Of a DNA stretch of 45,258 nucleotides, positions 1-7,333 are shown piece by piece. Each line of letters starts with the position of its first letter. Within the stretch, counting starts at the first letter, position 1. The stretch is from Acidobacteriota bacterium (GTDB taxonomy: Bacteria > Acidobacteriota > Terriglobia > Bryobacterales > UBA6623), in the NCBI GenBank assembly GCA_027624045.1, contig JAQBUE010000019.1:1-45258 (forward strand). Direction: 5' to 3'. The notes beneath the pieces are model-generated. The model searched no databases, was not told the origin of the DNA, and saw only the letters and a list, made by a program, of their open reading frames with translations. A program made the position numbers and the translations under genes.

Positions 1-2
1 GT

Positions 3-60
3 CTTCAGGATCATCTTGTATTGGAAACACTCCCTCCTTTCAGGATCATCTTGCATTGGA
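3..60 (+). repeat. two direct copies of a 23-bp repeat at the left window end
   Basis: Two near-identical 23-bp units lie at 3-25 and 38-60, separated by 12 bp (period 35). They differ at two positions and share the core TCAGGATCATCTTG followed by ATTGGA. A third, inverted copy lies at 45200-45223. The units are not palindromic. One frame through them stays open to a TAA at 96-98, so they could also be the tail of a gene cut by the window edge, but I do not recognise that peptide. Confidence 0.6.
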
Positions 61-150
61 CAACTCTGGGGGAGCCATTTCGCCTCGCCCTGAGGTAAAC
101 TAGTAGCGGCGTCGCGTCGGCGCACAACGGTTGTCAAAGGATCGACTCAC

Positions 151-1488
151 GTGCTGAAGAAATTTGGTTGCCTAACAAAAACGGATGAGCAGTGGGGGCG
201 GCGCGACTTTGTCAAAGTCGGGTCACTGGGTTTTCTCGGGATGAACCTCGCGCAGTCGCTGCAACTGCAAGCGGCTACGCCGGCGCGTCTCGGGGCGAAC
301 GCCAAAGCCAAGGCCTGCATCCTGGTCTGGCTCGAGGGCGGTCCGGCCCAGATGGATACCTGGGACCCGAAGACAAGCAGTTCGTTTCGGCCGATCTCGA
401 CCAACGTTGACGGCATCCAGGTTTCCGAGCTGCTGCCAAAGCTCTCGCAGCGCATGAACAAGCTGGCGCTGATCCGTTCGATGAGTTCGTTCGGCGACGA
501 TCATCCCCAAGCGGTTCACTACGCGGCCACGGGCCATCTCCACAACCCGGCGATGCAGTTTCCCAGCGCGGGCTCAATTGTTGGAAAGGAACTAGGGCCG
601 GCGAACGGCATGCCGCCCTATGTCGTCGTTCCACGATGGGAGAGCAGCCAGCAATACCAAGAATCGTTCCGCTCGGCGTTTCTCGGTCCTGACTATGACC
701 CGATGCTCATCCCGGACCCGTCGAAAGATGGTTTTGAGGTAACCGACCTGAGCCTGCCGAAGTCGGTGGCGCCCGCCGCGATTGAGAACCGGCGCGCGTT
801 CCTCGATGTTGTCGACCGTATGTATCGCAGCCGTGTGGAAAGCGCCGAGCACGCGAAGATGGACGCATTCACGAAGAAGGCCTGGGAGATGCTGCTGACG
901 CCGGGCGTGCAGAAGGCGTTTGACCTCTCGCGAGAAACAGAGAAAACCAGAGATTCCTATGGACGTGATTCGGTCGGGCAGAGCTTGCTGCTAGCGCGGC
1001 GGCTGGTCGAGGCCGGCACGCGATTCGTTACAGCGGCGGGCTACCACAGTAATTCTTGGGACACGCACTCCGCTAATGACAAGGGGCACCGCGACCGTCT
1101 GACACCGCCGCTGGATCACTCGCTGTCAGCGTTGATTGACGATATGTCGGCGCGCGGCCTGTGGGACGAAGTGATCGTCGTCGTGATGGGCGAGTTCGGG
1201 CGAACGCCGGACATCAACCCCGGCCTCGGCCGCGACCATTGGCCGCAGTGTTGGTCGTTGGCAATCGGCGGCGGCGGCCTGAATACCGGTCTGACGGTTG
1301 GCGCGAGCGACGAGAAGGCAGCGAACGTCATCGAACGCAAGACGAGTATCGGCGATCTGTACGCCACGATTTACAAAGCTCTCGGCATCGACTGGACAAA
1401 TGAATATATGACTCCGGTCGGCCGTCCCATCAAGATCGCCAACTCTTTCGGGGACTCGACCGGCGAACCTGTCCGGGAACTCGTTTAG
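151..1488 (+). CDS. DUF1501 domain protein, Tat-exported
   Basis: The 445-residue protein is of ordinary length for the DUF1501 family, which has an alkaline-phosphatase/sulfatase-like fold and no firmly assigned reaction. It starts with GTG. A twin-arginine signal is visible (GRRDFVKVGSLGFLG, about residues 16-30), so export in folded form is expected. Family hallmarks are the WLEGGPAQMDTWDPK segment near residues 59-73 and GEFGRTPDINPGLGRDHW near 348-365, which hold likely metal-binding Asp and His residues. In planctomycetes and acidobacteria these genes usually follow a DUF1549/DUF1553 cytochrome-like gene; any such partner here would lie left of the window. Function beyond the family is not determinable from sequence. 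Confidence 0.93.
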   Translation: MLKKFGCLTKTDEQWGRRDFVKVGSLGFLGMNLAQSLQLQAATPARLGANAKAKACILVWLEGGPAQMDTWDPKTSSSFRPISTNVDGIQVSELLPKLSQRMNKLALIRSMSSFGDDHPQAVHYAATGHLHNPAMQFPSAGSIVGKELGPANGMPPYVVVPRWESSQQYQESFRSAFLGPDYDPMLIPDPSKDGFEVTDLSLPKSVAPAAIENRRAFLDVVDRMYRSRVESAEHAKMDAFTKKAWEMLLTPGVQKAFDLSRETEKTRDSYGRDSVGQSLLLARRLVEAGTRFVTAAGYHSNSWDTHSANDKGHRDRLTPPLDHSLSALIDDMSARGLWDEVIVVVMGEFGRTPDINPGLGRDHWPQCWSLAIGGGGLNTGLTVGASDEKAANVIERKTSIGDLYATIYKALGIDWTNEYMTPVGRPIKIANSFGDSTGEPVRELV

Positions 1489-1511
1489 CCAACAATCCGA
1501 GAGGAAATATA

Positions 1512-1539
1512 GGGGCGACGGCTTGCCGTGTTCGCGCCC
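1512..1539 (+). terminator. hairpin after the DUF1501 gene, possible terminator
   Basis: About 25 bp after the stop codon an inner stem ACGGC-TT-GCCGT is flanked by GGGCG and CGCCC. No T-run follows, so this is only a possible terminator or mRNA 3'-end stabiliser. Confidence 0.3.
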
Positions 1540-1592
1540 TTGGTGAGGCCTCATTTCTTGCGGGCCTTCAGGCGGCGTCTCGCGCTCCCCAC

Positions 1593-1604
1593 GTACTTAA
1601 GTAC
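1593..1604. repeat. perfect 12-bp palindrome GTACTTAAGTAC
   Basis: The palindrome sits between the DUF1501 gene and the next membrane-protein gene, within a G+C-rich stretch with AGGCGG on its left and CCGCCT on its right. It could be an operator, or the centre of an interspersed intergenic repeat. Only one copy was noticed in this window. Confidence 0.4.
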
Positions 1605-1735
1605 CGCTCATCGCAAGTCCCTAGGCGCATCGTAAGGTGAATCCGCCTCGGCGGCCGCCGAATTATTGAAACCGATGATCTATGGACGAAATGGGGTCAC
1701 ACAGTCGAAAGTTGTAGGTGAGCAGGCGAGTTATC

Positions 1736-2317
1736 ATGTTGAGGAAAATTCTTAGTTCCGTTTTCGTATTGATGGGCGCAGGAATCGCTACCATTCTTTT
1801 CTTTCGCTACTTCGCCGATTTGATTTCCACCGGCGGCAATCACTTGGGGACGCAGCTGGGCAACTCGATCGAATACTTGATCGCGGCCCTGGCGTGCATT
1901 GGCCTGGGCGCCGCCCTTTGGAAGAAGTGGCAGATCCCCGTGGCTGAATTCTGGGTCGTTGCCGGCGCTTTCTGTCTCGGGGTAGCCTTTCGCTCCGAAG
2001 GGCAAGAGGCTGAAGTACACGGCGCGTTCGGACTCGCCGCATTCGTGATTGGGTACTTGATCCTGAAGTACAACGCTGACCGCGGCGGAACAAGGCGGCC
2101 CGACCCGCGTCTGCGAGAAGAAGCGATGCAACGCATGATGGATAGCGCTATGCCGCCCGGCGCGTTCGCTCTGATGGAAGGGAAGGAACCGGACTCGAGC
2201 GAGCCCGGCGAGGCGGCATCTTCGCTCAACTCGATGATCCACAAACTGGGCAAGAGCGTGGGGCCTGCGTTAGAGAAGACGGGCGGCAGGGCACGAAAGC
2301 TTGTGATGCAGCGCTAG
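1736..2317 (+). CDS. hypothetical membrane protein, about four TM segments
   Basis: I do not recognise a family. The N-terminal two thirds is hydrophobic, with an apparent TM helix in the first 25 residues and about three more before residue 115. A polar, basic C-terminal tail of about 80 residues follows, rich in Arg, Glu, Ser and Gly. This arrangement suggests a small inner-membrane protein with a cytoplasmic tail. An in-frame GTG at 1718 would add six residues; the ATG at 1736 is preferred because the hydrophobic segment begins directly there. Neither start has a strong Shine-Dalgarno sequence. It appears to be transcribed alone, with decayed genes downstream. Confidence 0.6.
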   Translation: MLRKILSSVFVLMGAGIATILFFRYFADLISTGGNHLGTQLGNSIEYLIAALACIGLGAALWKKWQIPVAEFWVVAGAFCLGVAFRSEGQEAEVHGAFGLAAFVIGYLILKYNADRGGTRRPDPRLREEAMQRMMDSAMPPGAFALMEGKEPDSSEPGEAASSLNSMIHKLGKSVGPALEKTGGRARKLVMQR

Positions 2318-2329
2318 CCGGCATTCTCC

Positions 2330-2807
2330 TCACGGGCGTTCCTGCAAGATAAGTTGCGCGAATCGATCTACAGCCTCGGGGTCGCTCGTGAACATGGGGA
2401 CCTTGTGGTCGAGGTCGGACTTCCCGAAGGTCGGCGAGATCTCACACTCTCCGTTGGCGGCTTGATCGCGGCGGACGATATTGATTCGCAATGCTTGTCC
2501 GTCACTTTTGAGTTCAGTGAGTGGAATGGCGAATTCCGCCTGCCATCCGCCATGGTTAGCTGACGTGGCCGCGCCGAACTATTCCAGTCTCTGTCTCGGC
2601 CGCGCGAGTCGGCGAAGCTGCCTCGGGCGTTCACGAGAAACGCAAACGGCACTCGACGATGCCGGCGACGGGCACGGTGGTTTCCCACATGACAGTGATG
2701 GCGTCGGGGGTGACGTTCTGGAGGTACGGCGCAATATAGAGGCCGGGCGGGTCGGCGGCGTTGAGACAGGCAGCGGTTAAGAAGACCGCGAGAAAAAGGT
2801 GACGCAT
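2330..2807 (-). pseudogene. remnant: purple-acid-phosphatase N-terminus joined to a CBM9-like C-terminus
   Basis: Read on the minus strand, 2807 to about 2640 encodes a signal peptide (MRHLFLAVFLTAACLNA) and the start of a purple-acid-phosphatase Fn3-like domain (LYIAPYLQNVTPDAITVMWE). That frame then fails. In other frames, about 2670-2330 encodes a family-9-like carbohydrate-binding tail (FLVNARGSFADSRGRD, then GGWQAEFAIPLTEL and LRINIVRRDQ), with one further frameshift near 2580, ending at TGA 2330-2332. The metallophosphoesterase core that should lie between them is absent. The simplest reading is an internal deletion within one gene plus a frameshift; fusion of two separate remnants is possible. 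Confidence 0.7.
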
Positions 2808-3186
2808 CAGTTTAGCTCCGGCGTACCACACGTTCTTCAAGGTCTAAGGATAGCCCCGTTGCGTCTCCAGCCGGTTACGAAACAGCGGTACTTGTGGCTC
2901 TGTCCGTTGCGTTCTTGAGGGCTTAGCCGCCGGGGCCTTCGAGCTGAAGTCGCGCCAGCCCGTAAACCAGGAACTCGGGCAGACTGCAGCAAGGCCTCGC
3001 CGTAGGGCCGGTTGGCGCGAAACACCTCGTCATTGTGGAGGTGTGACAGTTCACGGTTGACCCCACGTGAAGTCGGGTGGCGGTCCGTCCCCCGAACTTC
3101 GGAGCAAGTATATCAAGGGGAGCGATCACGTTTCGGCGCTACTCTCGTACAACAAAGCGTCGATTCTCCAGTTAGAATGAATCAGC
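2808..3186. other. intergenic, no recognisable gene
   Basis: This stretch contains only short disrupted frames. On the minus strand around 2930-3060, short runs such as FRANRPYGEALLQS and LPEFLVYGLARLQLEG occur in different frames and could be a further frameshifted remnant, but no family was recognised. No convincing tRNA promoter was identified. Confidence 0.4.
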
Positions 3187-3263
3187 GGGCCTGTAGCTCA
3201 GTTGGATAGAGCGCCTGGCTTCGAACCAGTAGGTCGGGGGTTCGAATCCCTCCAGGCCCGCCA
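3187..3263 (+). tRNA. tRNA-Arg (anticodon TCG)
   Basis: A complete cloverleaf is visible. The acceptor stem is GGGCCTG with CAGGCCC, the D arm is GCTC...GAGC, the anticodon loop is CTTCGAA (anticodon TCG, reading CGA), and the T arm is GGGGG-TTCGAAT-CCCTC. The discriminator is G with an encoded CCA. The first pair of the anticodon stem (C-T) appears mismatched; the remaining four pairs hold. Confidence 0.95.
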
Positions 3264-3542
3264 TTTATCCCCTTTCGAATCAGTTTCTCTCTGTTCCCCA
3301 TCGCCGGTTGTAGTGCCCTCAGAAGGGCGGTGTCAGAACTGCGCATAGAATCGCTCAGTTGACTCGGACTGTGCCTCGTGGCTGCGCCGTCAGCCAGAAT
3401 CTTCCAAGTCGTCGGTGGAACGGCTCTTCGAATCTCAGCCACCCAAGAAACTTCGGGGCGCGTCACACGTACGGTGATCGTATAGACTTGACTTTGCAGC
3501 GCGAGGACAGCGCGTGCTGACTGCGCGATGGGAGGGCTTCTG

Positions 3543-4916
3543 TTGACCATACGTAATGCCTATGTCTATCTGCTTGTTCTTGCGGCTTGCTCGCTGTTGC
3601 GTTGCGGCCTGGGGGGTTCCGAAGCCGAGCCCCTCTCGATCGGCACGTTCAACGTCGACGCTACGCCGCCAATCGGCAGTCCCGTGGCGTACGCGCCGGC
3701 TCGCTCGATCACCGACCCTCTGAGCGCGCGTGGCGTCGTCATCCTCTCCAAAGACAAGCCCGTTGTCTTGTGCGCTGTCGACTGGATTGGCATCGCCAAC
3801 GGCGGGCACGACGCCTGGCGCGAAGCGCTGGCCGAGGCTGCGGGGACAAGCGTGGATCGTGTCGCCGTCCATACGTTGCATCAACATGACGGTGTTCGCT
3901 GCGATTTCACGACCGAGGCCCTCCTGGAGGAACAAGGGATCGCTGGAAGATCGTTCCAACGGGACTTTGATGAGAAAGTGATCAAACGAACCGCCCAGGC
4001 CGTACGCCAAGCCGTCGAGACGAGCCGGCCGGTGACCCACATCGGCGTCGGGGAAGCGAAAGTAGACAAGGTTGCGTCGAACCGGCGCATCTTGGGGCCG
4101 GATGGCAAAGTCAAGATCGTCCGCTACAGCAGCTCTCGCAACCCGGAGGCCATCGCGGCTCCCGAGGGAGTGATCGATCCCTTCTTGCGGCTGCTGAGTT
4201 TTTGGAACGAGGAGACTCCGATCGCTTCGCTAACGTACTATGCAACCCACCCGCAAAGCTACTATGGCGACGGCGATGTGACCGCGGAGTTCCCCGGCAT
4301 GGCGCGTGCGATGCGTGAGCAAGAGTTGCCTGGCGTTGCTCACATCCACTTCAACGGAGCAGGCGGCAACGTGGCGGCGGGCAAGTACAACGATGGCTCG
4401 CCGGAGCGCCGTCCCATCCTGGCGCAACGAATGGCCGAGGCGATGAGGACCGCTTGGGAGAGTACCCAAAAGACTCCCATCGAGGCGAAGGATTTCGAGT
4501 GGAGGGTGCAGCCGGTGCGTCTTCCTCCGGCCTCGCACATGGTCCCAGCGGATCTGCGCGAGATCGTCGAAGACAGCGGCCGGGAACATCGTGAACGCCT
4601 GAATGCCGCGTCCCATCTGGCTTGGGCCCTGCGATGCCAGGAAGGGCGGCGGATTGACGTGACTGATTTGCGCCTCGGCGACGTTCATGTGCTTCACATG
4701 CCGGGGGAACTGTTCGTCGAGTATCAGCTCGCCGCGCAAGAAATGAAGCAAGGCAAGACGGTTCTGATGGCCGCGTATGGAGACTTCGGGCCGGGCTATA
4801 TCGGCACAGAAGTGGCTTACTCGCAGGGCGGCTACGAAACGAGTGCAGGTGCCTCGCGTGTGGCGCCCGAAGTCGAGTCAGTGCTAATGGAGGCGATGAA
4901 GACGCTGCTCGAGTAA
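3543..4916 (+). CDS. neutral/alkaline ceramidase-family lipoprotein (catalytic serine not conserved)
   Basis: The protein resembles the N-terminal catalytic domain of the neutral/alkaline non-lysosomal ceramidase family, which hydrolyses the N-acyl bond of ceramide: [10 protein letters not shown] at the N-terminus, HTLHQHDG in the zinc-ligand region and [11 protein letters not shown] in the nucleophile region. A TTG at 3543 is preferred because GGGAGG lies 7-8 nt upstream; an in-frame ATG at 3528 would overlap that site. The N-terminus is hydrophobic and includes LAAC, a plausible lipobox. At about 457 residues it lacks the C-terminal domain of classical ceramidases (over 640 residues). The QSNAGD nucleophile motif of known enzymes reads NGAGGN here, so substrate and activity are uncertain. 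A second family member lies at 5801-7087. Confidence 0.75.
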   Translation: MTIRNAYVYLLVLAACSLLRCGLGGSEAEPLSIGTFNVDATPPIGSPVAYAPARSITDPLSARGVVILSKDKPVVLCAVDWIGIANGGHDAWREALAEAAGTSVDRVAVHTLHQHDGVRCDFTTEALLEEQGIAGRSFQRDFDEKVIKRTAQAVRQAVETSRPVTHIGVGEAKVDKVASNRRILGPDGKVKIVRYSSSRNPEAIAAPEGVIDPFLRLLSFWNEETPIASLTYYATHPQSYYGDGDVTAEFPGMARAMREQELPGVAHIHFNGAGGNVAAGKYNDGSPERRPILAQRMAEAMRTAWESTQKTPIEAKDFEWRVQPVRLPPASHMVPADLREIVEDSGREHRERLNAASHLAWALRCQEGRRIDVTDLRLGDVHVLHMPGELFVEYQLAAQEMKQGKTVLMAAYGDFGPGYIGTEVAYSQGGYETSAGASRVAPEVESVLMEAMKTLLE

Positions 4917-5134
4917 GCCGTTGCGTCGATCGCCGCGTCCTCGGCGGAGGCAGATTTTACTGGACGAAATAATCGACGAACCTTGGCCTCCTCGTCGTTG
5001 AGTAGATGCCCTGCCAGGAACCGCAGGGCGACGGTCCGTTCAAGTTTGGTCTCTTCGGCCTTGTAAACGACACCCATCCCACCTTCGCTGCGTTTCTCGG
5101 TGATGCGGTAGGGCGAGATGGTGGCGCCGATCAC
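4917..5134 (-). pseudogene. N-terminal fragment of a Ser/Thr protein kinase
   Basis: From the start at 5134 the minus strand encodes the opening of a bacterial Hanks-type kinase (MIGATISPYRITEKRSEGGM then GVVYKAEETKLERTVALRFL). After about 55 residues, near LLNDEEAKVRR, similarity dissolves and the rest of the kinase is missing. Even the retained part is damaged: the first glycine of the P-loop reads Ser, and the VALK lysine is Arg. It lies back-to-back with the 3543-4916 gene and next to a P450 remnant. Confidence 0.8.
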
Positions 5135-5153
5135 GTCGGTCCAATTCTACCTC

Positions 5154-5771
5154 TTAGCCGATAGATCTTGGCGAACGATCGTCCCCAAACCGCGGGCGTT
5201 GAAGGGAACTCCCCGTCGGTGTAAGACGCACTCGCAGATCCCGATCGGGGGCCCAGTGCCAATTGACGGGCTCGTCGGGCCCGCAGGTGACGATCGAGTA
5301 GTCGTATCCCGTAACCAGTCCGCGAACGAGAGCCCGTGCCATCGCCTTAGTCGCGTGGTCGCCCACGCACGAGCGGTTCAAGATGCCGAGTGGGGCGAAC
5401 TCCGGCGCTTGCTCACGGAAGTCGAGAAAGCGGTCCGGGTTGAAGGTATGTGGATCTTCAAAGACGTCCGGGTTACGATGGCTCTCCCGCAACCGAACGG
5501 CCAGCAGCCAGCGCCTTGGGAATCGTGAATCCGTCAACCTCGATATCTTCCATCACTTCACGGTCCAGGCGTTCGCTCTGGTGAAGGCGCAGCGTTTCCA
5601 TAACGATTCGGTTGGCAAGCCTATCGGTGGCGCTGGGTGCTTCGGTTCCCGAGTCCAAAGCCTCGCGCAGTCGCGCCCGATACCCGTGCCCCACAGCAAG
5701 ACGGCCTGAACCAGTCCCTGATCTGGCTCTATAAAATGATTGGAGAGTTCGCTCTCGTTCCGGAAAACCAT
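5154..5771 (-). pseudogene. frameshifted cytochrome P450 remnant
   Basis: The C-terminal half of a P450 is spread over at least two minus-strand frames. One frame (about 5500-5640) has the ExxR helix in ANRIVMETLRLHQSE and the following EDIEVDGFTIPK. A different frame (about 5160-5500) has ESHRNPDVFEDPHTFNPDRF and a haem-loop-like APLGILNRSCVGDHATKAMA, then HWAPDRDLRVRLTP. A third frame upstream (5553-5771) probably holds the I-helix region. Frame changes between these blocks and absence of the N-terminal half make it a pseudogene. The haem loop is also atypical: FxxGxRxC is not preserved. Confidence 0.8.
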
Positions 5772-5800
5772 CCGCTAGGAGACACGAAGGAGTAGAAGCG

Positions 5801-7087
5801 ATGCTGAAGACTGTCCTGGGGCTTGCGCTGACGGTTTGTCTTAGCGCACCCGTAGCCACGGCGCAAACCTTCCGGGCGGCGGCGTTGAAGGTCGATATCA
5901 CGCCGGAGTCGCCGCAGTGGCTGCTAGGCTACGGCGCGCGCCAGTCGACCGGCGTGCATGACCGCATCTACCACCGCATCCTGGCGCTCGACGACGGCGA
6001 GAATCGCTTCGTGCTCGTCTCATCGGGACTCTGTCTCATCTCGCCGGCCGAGTACGACAAAGTCGCCGCCGAGCTCGAGCGGCGCACAGGGATTCCGAGG
6101 CTCAACTTCTGGTGGTCGATGACGCACACCCACTCCGCGCCGGAAGTTGGGCCGCCGGGGCTGCCGGCCGCCTTCCTCGGAGACCGTTACCAGCACGAAG
6201 TCGAACCCGAATACACCGCGATGGTCGAGCAGCGGTTGCTCGACGGCGTTGCGCAGGTCTTGGAACAGCTCGAAGAAGCGCGGTTGGCGGTCGGCTGGGG
6301 CTTCTCTCTGGCGAACATCAATCGCCGCGCGCGCGACATCGAGGGCGAGACGAGGCTGGGCATGAATCCCGGTGGACCGACGGATCGGCGCGTCGGTTTG
6401 TTGCGCTTCGAAGACCCGAGCGGCCAGCCCATCGCGCTGCTCGCCAACTACCCGATCCACGGCACGGTTTTGGGCGGAGCGAATCTCGAGATCAGTGGTG
6501 ACGCGCCGGGGGTCGTGGCCGATTATGTCGAGAGCAAGTTGGGGGCGCCGCTGCTTTTCCTCAACGGAGCCGCAGGCGATCAGGCGCCGCTGTACAGCGG
6601 GTTCCCGGATCCGCGCTCGGGGCATCTGTCGCAGTTCCGCCACCTTCTCGGCAAGCCCATTCTCGAGGCCAACCGCCGAATGAAGGAGGCCACCTCCCAT
6701 GTCCGCCTGTCAGCCTCGGAAGTGATCGTCGAAACACCGAAGAAGGACGGTCTCGTCTGGCCCGACGAGCTTCGGAACTATGCCAAGACCCAAGGGTCGA
6801 AGACGCTCATCAAGCTCCCGATACGGATTCTGCAGCTCAACGAGGAGATCGTTATCTGGAGTGCGCCGCTCGAGCTGTTCAGCCAGATCGCCGTACGCGT
6901 GCGATCGCATTCTCGGTTTCCCTACACCTTCTTCGGGGGCTATACCAACGGCTGGCTCGGCTATCTACTGACGGCTGAGGAGTGGCAGCACGGAGGCTAC
7001 GAGCCGCGGGTGTCGCCCTACACGCCCCAAGCGCAGCTTGATGTGGAAAAGGCCGTGGGAGCCGCTCTGGACGCGCTTCCGCATTGA
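5801..7087 (+). CDS. secreted neutral ceramidase-family protein
   Basis: This 428-residue protein has a clear Sec signal peptide (MLKTVLGLALTVCLSAPVATAQ) and GAAGGAG upstream of the ATG. Family features are LKVDITPE near residues 30-37, MTHTHSAPEVGP near 107-118 (zinc-binding histidines), ANYPIHGTVLGG, FLNGAAGDQAP near 249-259 and FGGYTNGWLGY near the C-terminus. It contains only the N-terminal catalytic domain. The QSNAGD nucleophile segment of characterised ceramidases appears as NGAAGD, so the serine is replaced, as in many environmental family members of unknown substrate. An amidase acting on lipid or sugar amides in the periplasm is possible but unproven. It is a divergent relative of the 3543-4916 gene. 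Confidence 0.82.
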   Translation: MLKTVLGLALTVCLSAPVATAQTFRAAALKVDITPESPQWLLGYGARQSTGVHDRIYHRILALDDGENRFVLVSSGLCLISPAEYDKVAAELERRTGIPRLNFWWSMTHTHSAPEVGPPGLPAAFLGDRYQHEVEPEYTAMVEQRLLDGVAQVLEQLEEARLAVGWGFSLANINRRARDIEGETRLGMNPGGPTDRRVGLLRFEDPSGQPIALLANYPIHGTVLGGANLEISGDAPGVVADYVESKLGAPLLFLNGAAGDQAPLYSGFPDPRSGHLSQFRHLLGKPILEANRRMKEATSHVRLSASEVIVETPKKDGLVWPDELRNYAKTQGSKTLIKLPIRILQLNEEIVIWSAPLELFSQIAVRVRSHSRFPYTFFGGYTNGWLGYLLTAEEWQHGGYEPRVSPYTPQAQLDVEKAVGAALDALPH

Positions 7088-7183
7088 CCGGCGCAGCGCC
7101 CGACTTGACAGTGGTCGATTCGGAAGGTCTTCGGAGAGTCGCTAGGAGCCTGCCTCAGGGCAGAGTCACGTTTTCGCGATGCG

Positions 7184-7330
7184 CTACCACCACCAGGAAG
7201 CGCCCGTTTTCAGACGCTGAAAGCCCTTTGGCGGGCACGCCTGCCGGTACTTATCCGCCGCGGCCTCATCCAAACTCACGCTCAAACCTGGCTTCGTGGG
7301 CACGGTGTAGAACCCGTTGCTTGGGGCTAC
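7184..7330 (-). pseudogene. C-terminal tail of an enolase-superfamily (MR/MLE) protein
   Basis: On the minus strand, about 45 codons directly after the stop of the 7334-9481 gene read NGFYTVPTKPGLSVSLDEAA and end ASWWW before a TAG at 7184-7186. The VPTKPGL(S/G)V segment is the usual C-terminal signature of mandelate-racemase/muconate-lactonising-type enzymes. The rest of the gene is missing. The remnant happens to be in the same frame as the preceding gene. Confidence 0.65.
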
Positions 7331-7333
7331 GAA

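Noticed and set aside
3..60. start of a CRISPR array at the left edge
   Set aside because: The 23-bp repeat copies are separated by only 12 bp, far below spacer length, and no cas gene is in the window.
3182..3550. 122-codon minus-strand frame across the tRNA
   Set aside because: Its C-terminal peptide ([20 protein letters not shown]) is the well-known artefact of translating the antisense of a tRNA gene; the rest has no recognisable family.
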